Of a stretch of 64,000 nt of DNA, positions 46,999 to 61,000 are shown piece by piece; position 1 is the stretch's first letter; each line of letters begins with the position of its first letter. This DNA is from Whitmania pigra. Taxonomy: Eukaryota > Annelida > Clitellata > Hirudinida > Haemopidae. Made by a program: the position numbers and the translations under genes. The notes under the pieces were generated by a model. That model saw only the letters and a list, made by a program, of their open reading frames with translations, was not told the origin of the DNA and searched no databases. The stretch is from positions 62,001-126,000 of the forward strand of contig JAJTWR010000311.1 in assembly GCA_021613335.1 (NCBI GenBank), given 5' to 3'.

Positions 46999-47424
46999 CA
47001 GCTTTGATTGATCAACTTAATAGTTATTTGTTGACTTATTAGCAATTTAATTAACTAATTAAACCGAGTAAGCTTAATAATTAATTAAACATATATAATT
47101 AATCGCAGTAATGAATTAATTCATTCTTTCATTCACATTTTTACACGATAATAGAATGAACTTATAGACAACTTAAAATTTTTAAATTTAAAATTGTTTT
47201 TAATTCGTTCAGCCACTTTAGAATTTACCAGCAATCGTAAACAAGATGGAATGGGGGAACAACAATTTTAATGTCTTTAACAAGGTCAAGTGAAAACATC
47301 TTGATTTCAAAATATACAATCAAAAGCACTTGTTACTTTCTGAAAAAAATAGTAAAAGTTTGCAAGTATTGAAGCATAGTTCTAAACACACAAAGCTTGA
47401 TTGAATTTCACTTTATAAGGTCAG

Positions 47425-50400
47425 TCAGATGGAGTAGTTTGAAGTCCTAACACTATGAGCCATGCATGCTGCTGCTATGATGGCGAGAAGCTGAAATAAA
47501 TGTTATTTTAATTTATTTTCAGTACGAGCCTAATGACGCTCAAATGAAAATTAAAATTGAAATGTTAGAAATTGTATTATTAAATAATCAATTTTTAATT
47601 TATTCCAAATAGAAGTTGGTCAGAAACTCACCAATACAACAGCACAGGCTGCAGTGACAGCTCCAATTATAACAAGAAAGTAATTCACTGCTTCTACTAG
47701 AAAGTCTTTGCAACCCTGAAAATAATTTGCTTAGGTTTTAGTTATTTTCTACTGATATTTTAAATTTCATTCATCTCAATTATATAACTTTTACACTCCA
47801 TATTTTTGGTGGTTAAAAGGATATTGTTGAATATATATTAATGAATCAAGTCAAGTCTTTATAGCGATGTAAGTCCGAATCACAGGATCTCAAGACCACC
47901 TAACAAATGCATCTTGAGAGACTTTTTAAAGATATCAATGGTTGCTGGGGATGTGTCCTCAGTTAGAAGTTGGGTTCCAGTTCTTTGGGCCAGTAATAAG
48001 CCATAAAAGATCTGTCCTCAGTACCGGATGACGTGGTTATGACATTCGGCATTTATTATTCACTTCATGACATTTATTATTCACTTCATAAGATTGCGGG
48101 TGGTACCATGCTTACATAATATCCACGTTGCCAACTATTAATTAACAACCCCTAACTATTTACTGAAGAAGAATTACTATCTGGATTGAATGTTTTCTAA
48201 GGATCTCGATTGGGATGGATAGATTTCCTTATTTGCAAATAATTGAATAAAATAAGTATAGTGATGACAGGTTTCTGATTGATAATTATTAGTTATATTA
48301 TGATATAACTATTGTATTGCATTTTAATTTTAGCAAATATGGAGACAATTATCCTTCCCTTATAGTATATTCTAATTATTACCTGCTGCATTACATTGTC
48401 CATTTTCAATCAATTTGTTAATAAAACGCCAATAAGTAACACGAATGAGAACCTTCTTGTAAATTGATGGATCTCCGTAGTTGCAGGTTGGAGGGTGACC
48501 GTCACAACAAGAAACCGGTAAATTATGAGTGCCATTGTATTTCGGGTTCAGCGTCCAATCGTTGTAATCGTTGACTCCACAGCACTTGAACTGCAACACA
48601 ATAAATTTATTTCCCAATTTTCCTCCCAAGATTAACTTTCAGACATTAAAACCTGAGTTTGCATAGATTCAAATGCACTTGTATCATTCCATTTAATCAT
48701 CTCTTTCAAGCCATCTTCCAATACTTTTCCAGTCTAAAAAAATACAAAAACATTTCTTTCTGATTTTATCGATTTCACTGAGAAAAAAATAAAAAAAATA
48801 AAAAAAATAAATTTTAAAAATTTTAAAAATTAATAAATAGAAAAATAAATTCTCACATTCGCACGTCCAGTGAAAGCCAAAACCAGAGCAATTAGAACCA
48901 GGAGGAAGCCGATGGAAGTGAACACGCAGAACTTAAGACGAGATTTGTTCGTGATGTATTATTATTAAATATTTAGTATAATTATTAAATGTTTATTATT
49001 AGCGCATTCTAATTAATTTTAATATCAAACGAACCGTAACAAGAAGACACATGTTTTTGGTCCATGCTCCAAAGCATCCTACAAGTGCCACAACAACGAG
49101 GATGCTTCCGATGACAATGAGGAAGATGGCTGTTCCTTCTTGTCCTCCTTGAGCGTTGGGACTGTTGACCTTAACCACTGCACCAACGATTATCAGCAAC
49201 CAACCACATAACTGTCGACAAAACAAATATTTAAATTTAAGTATTTTCGACCACGCTCTCGCGATTAAATTCGATAAGCCATTTTTTTCGTGAAAAACTT
49301 TCGAGCGAAATACAATGTGACATGGCTAGCTGTAAATGATTGAGTAATTCACAAATTTTAAATGATGGACGTGTGATGTTTTGCATCATTTTTATTTGTT
49401 GAACTTGAGCTAAGTTTTTTAATACGAATTATGTCATTTATTTTAAAAACGTTTTAAGGCACATTGCGATTTGATGTATTTTATGTTATTATATAATGTT
49501 TGTGGCGTGTTTAAAAAAACTAACAAACTGCCGACATTAATAAAGTAAGTAACATCATTTATTAAATGTGATATTTATCCACTTCAATGAGTGAATAAGT
49601 AAATTTTAAAATCATAACCTCATAAGTGGACACCTTCCGCAACCTATTTAATTATCAATTTCAACAATTTAATGACTTTTAAGCGAAATCGTTAACATAA
49701 TTTACAATCATAAATGAGTATATTCTTTGATATCATTACTCCAATTTAAACTGATAGCTTTAACAGCGACTTATAGCAAAGATAGAAAACTTTCAAAAGA
49801 TAAATAAATGTTTTTTTAATAGTCCACCAAGTCAGATACTGGTGGATTTTCTTGGGAGGAAAAAAAAATGGTCATCACATCATCTTGTGCTGCGGATTTG
49901 CCTCCTCGGAAAAAGTTGAAACAGCGTCCCTGATACCAGACAAATAATGAGATGTGAGAAGAAATTAATGTTTGTGCTCATTGCCCAATTTTGATAAACA
50001 ATTGGAGTCTGGTTATTCAAAAGGTTTGCAGCACCAATTATTTCTCTCCCATTAAAAGTTTACACGCTTAGGTTTTTGTCTAAGAAAGGTTGCCATGGTA
50101 ATTTTCTGATTCGATGTTTGTTATCAAAGAAAAGACTTCAAAGAATCGAGAACTTCCACAAGGTTTTCAAGATTCCAAGATTTATAAATTATACTTCAGC
50201 TATTTGATGTGGAAGTTATTTTCAAGTCTAAGCATGGCGGGTCCCACACATTATTTGAATTCATGTAATTGGTCCATAAATCTTGGCCCATAAACTGTAC
50301 TTCCAAATTCTGTTGCAATCTTCCTTGAAAACGTTCTTCAATGAGAACTACTCTCAAGTTCATGGTGTTTTTCGTGGGACATATTGTAATAGTTCTTTTA

Positions 50401-53190
50401 ATCATAACAATTGTCCTTAATTCTTACGCAGTGCACAATTATTTCAGTAAAAACCTAAACAGAAAATAGAATACGACAGCCTTTTGATGATAATTGTCCA
50501 AAATAATAGGCCTCATTTCTTATAACTAGCAATATTATTTACTCCAACATTCACAAACTTATACTCTGTACATTAAGTCCAGCTATTTTAAAAGATCACA
50601 TTTTTATTGCTTAAATTTTATGCAAATTCAGCTCATTAATATTCATTCGCTTTCCGATCGGATTGATGATTTTTTCGCGATGTACCCGCAGATGCACGTT
50701 AGTCAAGCTATGAGGTTTGAAGTTGGTCGTTAGCAACGTCAGAAACATCATCCATTTTCCAGACAACCCGCCCACGTGGATCAGAATTGAGCACAATTTC
50801 AAAATTTTCCAAGAATAATTGAAGTATTTTGAATTAAACTAAAATACTGAAAGAGCATCACTTCGTGAAGATGCACAGTAAACAGGCTCATATTTAGGAG
50901 GATTTGCTGTGATTCGGACTTACGCCGCCATAAAGATTGTTTTATTTGATTTGAAAATGTACAAAAAATGTACTCCTTCAAATCATTTCCTGGTCATGGG
51001 CCTGACATTAAATGTCTCTTTTGCAGATAATTCATCAAAACCGTAAAATGTCAACAAATTAAGGCATACAAATTTTGCTTGACTTGCAAATTTTCAAGTT
51101 GTTAAAATAACGCGAATAATTAAAGACTTTACACTTTCTTTTTAATTTCAATGTTATTTTCTAATTCTAGGTTATTGAAATCAATACATAAAAAAATATT
51201 CTGCGCAGTCACATCGAACATGTGAAGAATTGTATCGAATCGTTGTCCCTATTCTTCTCTTTCGTAAACCTGTGCCTATTCACTCAGCTGAGGAAGAATG
51301 ATGTACAAACAATCAATAGTCCCCCTCCCTGAACATGAGACGACAGCAATATAGCAAGATGAGAGCGAGCATACATCACAAAAATATTATTATCAATAAA
51401 ATTGTTATTGATGTACAATTTTTACCCATTGAAGCAAAATCAAGTTTTATTCGATTTTGTTTTTGTTTATTTATTTTATTATTATTTTTGTTTTTTGAAT
51501 ACGACATTGGCTTATATCATTCGAAATTCAGTCAAGTAACAATTCATCCCTTCTGTTTCTGGCTGCTGATTGTTCAATGAAACGTTTGCTCCATGCTCTG
51601 TTTAATACTGTTCTTATCTGTGGCGTTGTCAGCCAGGATTTTAATATCGGTCGAGATAGGGGCCGAATATTTTTATTATGTGTACTTAAATATTACATCT
51701 GTAAAGTTAGATGGAATAGCGGATACCAATTTTCAGACTAAAGACACTTTAAATGGTAATTGCCATTTAGTTATCGAAACTTATAATATAATAAATAATG
51801 ATTATCAGAAACTTTCCTAATTCACTGAAGCATATTTTGCTCTAATTTGGATACATAAACAAGTGCCGCCTGTCGTTCTCATTCGAACGAACGATCAGCA
51901 ATTAAATAAATTGAGGAGCTGCTGGGATAGAACCAAGGAATCGATGATTAAATGCATTCAGATTCTGATTCATCCCCTCACATCTGGCTATCTTGATCTC
52001 TTCAGACGATACTTTGGTTCACGAAGCTGTACAAACAAACGTCAGTCATTCCTAAAATCACTAACTAATGAGCTGGATTGTGTGAACGATTAATTAAAAT
52101 ACCAGCTGATTATGCGCATAATTTAATCTAGATTCTGGATATGTAGTGGTACATTTTAAATCTAAACATCACCGAGGTTTTTGTTCACGAAAGAAGTTTT
52201 TTCCCCGGCAAACATTATCTGCACTGATGTAGTGTGGACGCATTTTCAAGATTCTTAAGCTCGCTTCTGCACGCAGGTAATGGTGATTACGTTACAGGGT
52301 TAAAATATCATCATAAATGTCAGTCCATACCTAGAAAACAAGGATTCATCTTAATATTTTTGTTAATTGCCTCATAATAGGATATTAAATGATATTTTAA
52401 TACGTTAGTTAGTTGCTTAATTCAGCCTTATTTTCGTTCTTAACTTGCTCTCAAATTCTTCATTAAAAGTGTTTGATTATAATTGATTCTGACCTAACAC
52501 GTACGCTTACATTCGATAAACAATTTTCTTTTAACGATTTCATCATCAACCTTTCGGAAATTCATTAAAACTTGGAAACTGAACGATCAATTGCAGGCCA
52601 TTCAGTCACGATCATTTCGAACTAATAACAAACTTAAGCGAAATAATAAATGGAATTGAAAATTATAGCAATACAAATGATAAGGCCCAATTAAATAATG
52701 ACAATTTTAGAATAAAAACATTATTGTTTATAATGCTAATCGGGACATAAATGGTAAATTGGCTCAAACTCATTTGTATTAGTAATGTAATAAGTAGTAT
52801 TGTAAAATTAAGATCATCAACAGATGGTACACGTATATTATTATAAATAGTAAGCAAAGATTAAATATCATTGTTATTAATAAAATTAAATTAAAGTACA
52901 AATTAACGTCCTAAAATTATTTTAATATGAAAATCATTTTAAAATGAAAAAATTTTTTTATTAACTTAATCGGTCTGCAGTAAAATAGTAGACGAATTAT
53001 TTCATTTATTTCACGTTTTCAGTATTTATGGCACATTGCCGACGCAACCATCTCAATTAAGCAACTTTCATAATTTTAAATTTAAAAATAAATCCACGTT
53101 TGACGTGGAAGAAAGAAATAAACTCACGAATTGAACGACATTGAAGATGGTGAGCAGTATCTGTGCGCAAATAATTCCTCCGTCGGCCAT
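47425..53190 (-). CDS. CD63: CD63-like tetraspanin D, 7 exons
   Basis: Fourth array member, 227 aa. Exons 53128-53190, 49035-49211, 48857-48931, 48653-48733, 48453-48590, 47632-47715 and 47425-47490; all GT-AG. Start MADGGIICAQILLT. TM2 IFLIVIGSILVVVALVGC then FGAWTKNMC. Large loop FKCCGVNDYNDWTL, VSCC, TCNYG, GCKDF. Exon 2 is closest to copy C (CFGAWTKNMCLL versus NFCLL in A and B). The C-terminus is RTSNYSI: the Tyr is one residue too close to the end for YxxPhi, so sorting may differ from A-C. The 3.9-kb first intron contains a probable secreted-protein gene on the opposite strand. Confidence 0.92.
49212..53127 (-). other. Intron 1 of tetraspanin D
   Basis: AT-rich. Carries the probable nested gene at 51593-52093 (+). 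A minus-strand open frame at 50196-50405 is not supported by motifs. Confidence 0.5.
51593..52093 (+). CDS. Probable small secreted protein, 2 exons, nested antisense
   Basis: Unrecognised, about 130 aa. Exon 1 (51593-51755) starts with a clean signal peptide (MLCLILFLSVALSA) followed by a beta-like segment with an N-glycosylation site (YLNITSVKLDG). It ends at a GTAATT donor in phase 1. Exon 2 (51864-52093) follows an AAACAAG acceptor and completes the split Val codon. It continues as VPPVVLIRTNDQQLNKLRSC and a helical-looking four-Cys region (SCWDRTKESMIKC...GSRSCTNK...LDCVND) to a stop. The matching phase, signal peptide and even cysteine number support a real extracellular protein; no homologue is recognised. 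Lies inside intron 1 of tetraspanin D on the opposite strand. More exons are possible. Confidence 0.5.
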
Positions 53191-55034
53191 GTTCGATCTG
53201 CACGTAAATGTCAAGTCAACCAAGATCCAGGTAATAAGGAACCCAAAAAGCAGAAACAAATGCTCAAGAGTTAACGAATATTACCTTTAGTAGGTCTGTT
53301 TCTATTCAAGAGTTGGTAAACGCCCCCTCGGATGGAGTTACAGCAGATGCTGAGAACGCATCCTGCTCGCCCTTTTAAAGCCAACAGCATCTCTCTAACT
53401 TATCTATTCGCTGAGGTTCTATTTGCTTCGTCTAAATTTCGTGTATTGAGGTCTGTCTCTTCGTGAGGCGATATCATGTGATTGAGGCAAATTTTCAATC
53501 GACGTATGAATCATGAATCAGGAAATGACGAATAATTAATTAGCAAATGAATAACTGATGAATATTCGTGGACATCTTTATGCAGCATTTAAGCATGTCT
53601 TTTCACTTTGACTTGAAATGGATTTTCAACGGAATTTATTAATTCACATCGCACCTGTTGCACTTGTTAGCTGAAACCAATTTATGTGTGCCGAACTTTT
53701 TAAGGACACTTTTACGACTTGAAGAGGCAATTTACAAGTTTGAAATGTTGAAGAAACCTATTTATTTAATTTATGCTAAATTTGTACACGTTCTTCCATT
53801 TTCGTAATTTTACAAATATTAGCTATTGACGAATAACTAGCGCTTCATAGATGATGGAATGGATTAAATCTTTAACGATTTAAAGGCAATGTTAAATTAT
53901 TACTTTTGAACGTGGAAATCAACGAAAAGCCTCTAAGCAGATTAGAGAGAGAAACCAACATTTGAAAATGTTTTTTAATTACGGTGAAACTGAACATTTT
54001 AAAAGTTGCCTTGAAAGAAAAAATGGCGGACAGCGAGAAGACAAAATCATTACTTTTTGAGCGCTTTCCGTTTCGGGGAAATAAAATTCGTAATGGGTTA
54101 ACCATCAGGTGAACTTTGTGTAGCATATTTTAATATAAAAGATTCCCCGAACCATCTTTTGATGGTCAACCAATAACAATTCATCTGTTCTGAATAAATA
54201 TACAACGACACTCCATGCTCAACAAGCAACTTCACATTCATCGTCTTAGCTGACATCTTATTAGCTCTTTTGTGACGAAAACAACTTCAGAGCTAACTCG
54301 CTAAAATTAATCAGCGTACTTAAAGAAAATTCTCATTTGCATGTAAACACGCTCTAATCATCAGGCCCAATAATCAAGACAAGATGCCTCTCGACGAATG
54401 AATCTGCTGGGACGTTTGGGAACAGTCACTTGAAATGTTGTGAACGTTTAAAAGCAATTAAATTTATAGGTTAGCCGAGGAGTTTTGTTTTATAAATCAA
54501 ATTCTATATTCATTTCAGTTATTGCTGGAAAAATCGCAATTCCTTCGAGAGAGTGTGCCAGCGTGGGTGGTCTGTATTCGACGGTGACGATGTTTCCACA
54601 AACAACGTACAACTTACACATGACAGCATACATGAAATCATCTTGTCATCATTTTTGTCAGTTTTTTTTAGGCTCTCTGGACATCTCTTTTGGGATACAT
54701 AAAATTGCAGTTAAAAGACGTAAATAAATAAACGGTGCTGCCTTGATTCCATTTAAACAGATTTTTACGCATTACTTTAGGAATTTTCGTATTATTATTT
54801 AGAATTTCTATATTCCAAATAATTTCAAAATTAATTTTTTATTCTGCAAATTCATATCTAACTAATAATGCATGCTTTTTGTCATTAGATCATAGTGTCT
54901 ATTTGCGCCAAAACCGCGTTACGTTCGTAGCATATTACATATAGATCATTTTATTAACAGTTAATTTAAATCTTAACTTATAATAATCAATAAAATTATC
55001 CTTTAAGGTTTGTGTAAACATTAATTTTCAATTT
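53191..55034. other. Intergenic between tetraspanin D and ODAD1-like gene
   Basis: The tetraspanin D promoter must lie near 53200-53500. On the plus strand, 54519-54727 is an open stretch after a TTTCAG acceptor (ECASVGGLYSTV, SCHHFC) that might be an exon of an unseen gene. No start or partner exon found. Confidence 0.35.
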
Positions 55035-58000
55035 CTAGTGCTTAGATCCGGGAGTAGCTGATTTGTTAAACGCAATACTCGATTTGAAGCGAATGTTTTT
55101 CTTGGCCATCGTAACGAGATCCTCTCGGGTCAGAATTCCGTTGATCATGAGTTCAAGATGAGGTTTGTTTGCAATCATCGCTGGAGTCACTTCACTCGGG
55201 TAATTGTCCTTCGACGGGTTTGGAATGAATGCCTGCGGTACGTGAAGATTTTTGTAGGCGTCGTAATCTTCGGGTAGTGCCACTTGTGGTTCAAATGACC
55301 TCATGGCCTTCTTGATTACTTCTTCATCGTCTTCGGCTTTTTTCAGAGATTCGAGTCTCCGAGCATATTTATGTGCGTGGATGATCTTGCAGACTGTGCC
55401 TTCAATCTCTCTCAGGTAAACGCTCATATTTCCTGGATTTATTTTTAAATTCAAACCCAGCGTGTCTTCCAATTCTTTCAGACTGCAGCCTAATTTCTAA
55501 AAAAATTGCATCATTTCAAGGTTCAACAAATCATTGAATGAGTCGTACAAAGTATGTTTAGCTGCACATTTTTAGCAGATACATTGGTACAGATAAATAG
55601 GATAGCTAATATGAATCATGGCCACTGACTCAAAAATTAGTTTGAGGAAAACTCCCAAGAAATACGATTTTTCCAAAGTTATAAACAATAAATTGAAAGA
55701 ATTTATAAAATAATTTATTTCGAGAAATCATTCCATTAGAGAGCAAATATTATTGCTCTCACAGAAACTTATGCTTAGCTGGCGAAAGCATAAAATTTAA
55801 ATATTTATGGTATTATCGTGTTTCCACGAAAATAAGCCCTACTCAGCCAGCCGATATTTACAATCGTACCATTGGTTTGTTGCCAGGGACGTCGTTTCAG
55901 CATTTTCCAAGGGGGGAAAACCATTGCATAAATTGAGGAGATGATCTATTTTGCTTCTTTCCAAAATTCAAGGGGGCAAACCCTTATAAACCTTTTTTTT
56001 TTTGGTCTGGTCTAAAGTCAGGCCTCTCCCTCCAAATTACTTGGACTCAATAACATAATATCAGTAATATTTTAGTGAAACATTAATATAATAAAGTACT
56101 GACAATGAAAATTATGATTTCTGTAAGTATTTATGTATGTAAAATGTTAATGGGTAAGCAGATACCGTAAACAGACAACCGGTTCTAGAACGCAGTTGGA
56201 TCGGGTTGTGTTTATGAATCTTTTTAATTCAGTGCGTCGTATGTGTAATAGATTTACCATTAATTGTTTTTTCGACAAGATGAGTTCAAAAAGAAAAAGC
56301 TATTCCATCAACTGCAAGAAAAGACCCATGTGACAAGAATTCTACAGCTTTCTATAAAGAAAAGAAATTAAATATCCGAATGATCCGCAGAGTGTGATTG
56401 GACGAGGAAAATGCTAAGACAAGTGTCAATCAGAAACTTTGTGAAGGCTAACCTTACGAATTGGGTTAAGAAATCAGAGGATAAAATTACTGACAAAACA
56501 CAACTGTTAGCAATGGGGCGAGGGCAAAAAATACTCATTTAGGGAGAATTTTCTCACTGCTAAATACACATGAGATATAGTTCTGCGAGAAATGGATTCG
56601 CAAGCAATTCAGACAGGAAATCAGAGTTTGGAGATTTTAATGAAAAAGTTGATATGACTATTTGACTAATTTAAAAAATCTCTAATTGAAGGTTTAATTA
56701 TAGAAACTCGTGCGAATGGCTAGGAATGGAAATTAAGGTAGCCACACCAAAGCCATTTCTAACATTCTCGTAAAATATTACTTTTATTAATAAATTATTA
56801 AAATCATGCTACTTGTTGTAGCATAATAAGTTGTATAAAAAAAGAGCTGGTTGGTTGTTGATTATGAAAATATAAGACACCCCCGAAAATAAGCCCTAGC
56901 GTGTCTTTTGGAGCAAAAATTAAGGCAAGACACTGTCATACTTTCGGAGAAACACGGCATTTAGTATTCATTATTATTTTAATTTAATATAAACATGGAT
57001 CATTTATAATTAAAAATAACATTATTATTACATAATATTATGATATTACTCAAAATGGAGGGACCAAAAGATATATACACAAACTATATCAACATTGGCG
57101 GGCTGGTTAGCCGAATGGGTTACGTGCCTGAGTACGACGTTAATGGCAACAGTCGTAATGTGTCGTGTTCGAAACCCAGCCTGCACTGCCGCCAGCGCCC
57201 TTGGGAAGGAGCGCTATATAAATGGTTACAAGAAGCGCCTCCGACTATGAGTCCAAATCATCTTAGTAATGCAACGGACTATAATCAAATCAAATAAATA
57301 AGCCTCTGACTATGCATATGGCGTCATATAAATGAAGTCACAATTATTATAATTTTTGTCTATTTGGGACTGGGTTAACGGAAGTTTGCTTGTCAATTGA
57401 TAACTTTAGCTGAGACTGTTATTAGTATTATCATTATTATTATAATATCATTCCAAACTATTCAAGTTCATTTGAACTGCGACCTCTGAAATATTTAAGC
57501 AGAGATTCAATCATTTGTAGGACCGATACTAAAATGGCGTTGATTAAAAATGACACACAAAGACGATAAACCTACCATGAAGGTGCACTCGATAAATGCT
57601 TTTATGATCTCCATCGTTCTACTCATTTCCATCAAATCCCTGTCGCACTGTTCCAATTCCTTCGTGAGGGATTTATAAGCAATTTCCCCTCGTCTCATGA
57701 TCTCATTGTAGTTTGTATTCATCATCTGGTCGTCTTCTTTCAGAAAATCAATTTCCTTGAGTAAAGAGGCGTGTTGCTGCTTGAGGTGAGCCAATTCCCC
57801 GTTGAGATCGGCAATGTAATTGAAGAGAGCCATTTTATCGGCCTCTTTTTGATTATAGGCGTGCACCATCATTACTCCCTCCTTCTCATCGGTGACGTCC
57901 TGTATTGCTTCCAGAGCTTCCTTCTGCGTTGCCAGTGCGGAACTCTCGGCTTCCAATGTTTCTTTCAACTCATCTTGTCTCATCTCCTCTTCCAAGTTTT

Positions 58001-61000
58001 TAAGGTCTGTTCTCTCATTCAGCTTTTTTACTAAAAAGTCGGTTGCTTTGGTATCGTACCTGATCATCTGATTAAATAATGAAAACAAGTTATAACGAGG
58101 CAATTTGCAAAATTGTAAGAGCATAAATAATGTTGACTGCGATGTTTATGGTATATTGCGATATTAAATTACTGATGAAATAATAACTAATCCGACCTGT
58201 TTCATGCTCTCTATCTTCTGCTGGTACAAGTCATCTTCCTTTTTGTTCCTACTGAGAATAGCATTGATCATGGATTCTGTGTTGTCCTTGTCTTCAATGC
58301 ATTGCCCCGCTTCCTCCAGAAGTTTGTGTTTTTCTTGTTTTATGATTTTTATTTCGTCCAGCAACTTTTTATAACTCACCATGTATTTCTGTCTAGTTGC
58401 TTTTATATCGTCAATTTCAGTTCGCACTTTCTGCAGTAAAAAATTCAAGTTGCAGCCTCGAGATATTTAGTTACTCCTTAAATACTAAAATATATAAAAT
58501 AATAAAAATGTGTTAACAATATAATGACTCGATATTTTTGTTTAAACTTGTATTGTTAAAATATCGCAGTTTAGAGGACATTGTTGTTTTTTCAATATTG
58601 TCCTTCAAGGCATAAACTGTAGGAAGCCATTTCATAACTCGAAAAAAGCTTAGTATTATGTTCTTGAAACAGAGCGAAGCGGACTTATTTTTAAAAATGT
58701 AATGAAAATAATGTAATAATAAACAAATTTTTGTCTAACAAATAAAAAATATTGATATTGATTATTGCTCAAATGTCGCAATAATTCCACACTTCACATC
58801 ATAAATCCATTCCATCCACAATAAACTTTTCTCATCACGGATTTATGAGTTCTCTGTGGAACACAGCTCTCTGTGTTGTTGGTAGTTTATTAACGTTCAT
58901 TTCATAACTAGATGATTAGGACGGTTAAAATACAAGATAAAATGTTTATTTGTATAGCGCCATATAAGTATGCGTCAGGGGCTCTCAACCATATAGCGCT
59001 GGGTCACCAAGCTGGGTCGCGAACACGACACTCAACGACTGTTATCGTCGTTCGCAGGCACGCTAAACTCTGAGCCAACTTGCACGTCGAGTACTCTGTG
59101 ACCACAGTTCACAGTCCATAAAAAAAGGTTAAAAATTTAAGAAACGATGAATCACAACCTTGTTGTCGACAAGTGTGAGGTTGAGTTGAATCGATGTTTG
59201 GTTCTTTTTATACTCCAATTCTTGGACTAAGCGGATTTTGCGAAGTCTTTCTTCAGTGAGGTCGAAAAACCCAGAAAGGCCAATTTTTTTCTCAAACATT
59301 ATTTTTTCCTTAATAAAATATTTGTTTGTAATTCATGCATTATTGTGCTATTAATAATGAGTACATTAGTAATGTGCACTTTTTCGCCATTTATGTCGGG
59401 CTAGGTTGAATAAAAGAAATGGGGTAACCCTCCACTTACAAAGGACAATTAGAACCTGGATATTGTTGCTAATAAATTAACTTAAATTATTTTGTCAGCC
59501 TGAAATTCTGAGATTCTAGTTGTGAACATACGAGAATTATATCAGATTAGTAACTTTTCCACTGACTTACGTTTTACGCTTATTTATAGTTTATGCTTAC
59601 TTACACCTCGTATGATGGTTACTTTTGGATGATTTCTGCTACTCTATAAATTTTGAAAGTATCGAAAGTTTTGAAAATCTATGTATAACCTAATGATTAA
59701 TATTAATATGGATATCTTTATAATTAATTTCTGATTACAATAACTCTATATAAAAAAAACAATTTTCAAACTTAATGTTAATCTTGTTGTCACTAAGAAA
59801 ATATCAACCTTTTCTGACACGATCATTTGGTCTCTCTTCAGTTGTTCCAAAATGGCTCCAATTTCCTTGACTACGCATGCTTCTTGTTCTATGAGAGATA
59901 TTAACTCCGCCTTCAATTTCTTTTGTCTTTTGGCGGTCATTGGATCGTTTTCTTCACATCTTAACAAATGTTTCAATCTTTCGTGATCTTGATTTAACGC
60001 TTCTATCATCAAGATATACCTGGAGATTTAAGGGGGGTTTTATTCATCGTAACAATGCATTGAGCTATTTTAAAAATTTTTAAAGTAATTGACATAAAAA
60101 TCTATTGAGTGACAGAGTACGTCAAAGGAATAGAAATGAGTCTTACAAATGAGGCTTTTAATTATAATAATCGAACAAAGATAATAAACAAGTCACAAGA
60201 TGACTGCAGCGGCTACATCAGACGTATCATACGTATGCCCCATCCACTTTGGACGAGTTTAAAAAAGCTCTGCCCATAACAGTATGGCGGGAGTCGGAAA
60301 CAATGCTAGAGCGCACGATCAGAAGCAGTTAAAGCTATCCATGAAGGACTGGATGAACAAATTATCGGAGGACTAAACTATGAACCTAAACCAGAAGTGA
60401 TGCAGCACAGTTACTGGAATATTAAAGTTTAACTTCATTGGAATAAAGATTTTACTTATGTCAAAGACCAGTTTACGATAGCGAAATCAAGAAAAATAAA
60501 TATTTTATAGATTGTGTTAATCAGAATACGGCAGTGACTGAATGAGTCAATTTCTATCATTTCTATAAATTTGCTTCTTTAAATAAAATGTTTCATTAAA
60601 GTTTAAATTTTTTCCTTATTCGATGTAATAAAAAAATGTGATTAAACGGGATGGATGGGGGTCGACAATTTTATAGTTTGTCCCCTGGCGCAAAATACCC
60701 TAGGTACGCCACTGGACCAAATAGAAGTTAATAAAAGTCTTTTTCAGCTAGTTTCTAAAGTTTTAAGTCTCCATATCTCCTTGAAAAACTTCAGAGGTCT
60801 TCCGAGGATTTCTGTTAGTTCCAGAATGAAGAATTATTGCTCCACTCAGACATTTCATTTGTCTGTCAGCAGAAAGACTTTTTATGTGCTACAAGGAATG
60901 CAACTTTAACAGCCTTAGTCCTTACGACTCAAGCCTCTATTGGCACAAACCCTTTGACATTCTATCAATTTCGTCGATCAAGCCAATATTGTTCAGACAC

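Larger units (their letters stand above)
45251..47424. other. Intergenic between tetraspanins C and D
   Basis: Holds the tetraspanin C promoter, a duplicated 75-bp segment (45903 and 46924) and a hAT-like element. No gene seen. Confidence 0.5.

Noticed and set aside
57095..57180. Functional tRNA gene
   Set aside because: A and B boxes are present, but the arms do not pair as a cloverleaf by eye and the segment recurs with a SINE body; tRNAscan would decide.
57040..57297. 85-residue plus-strand frame
   Set aside because: It lies across the tRNA-derived SINE at 57095-57300 and is not a protein gene.
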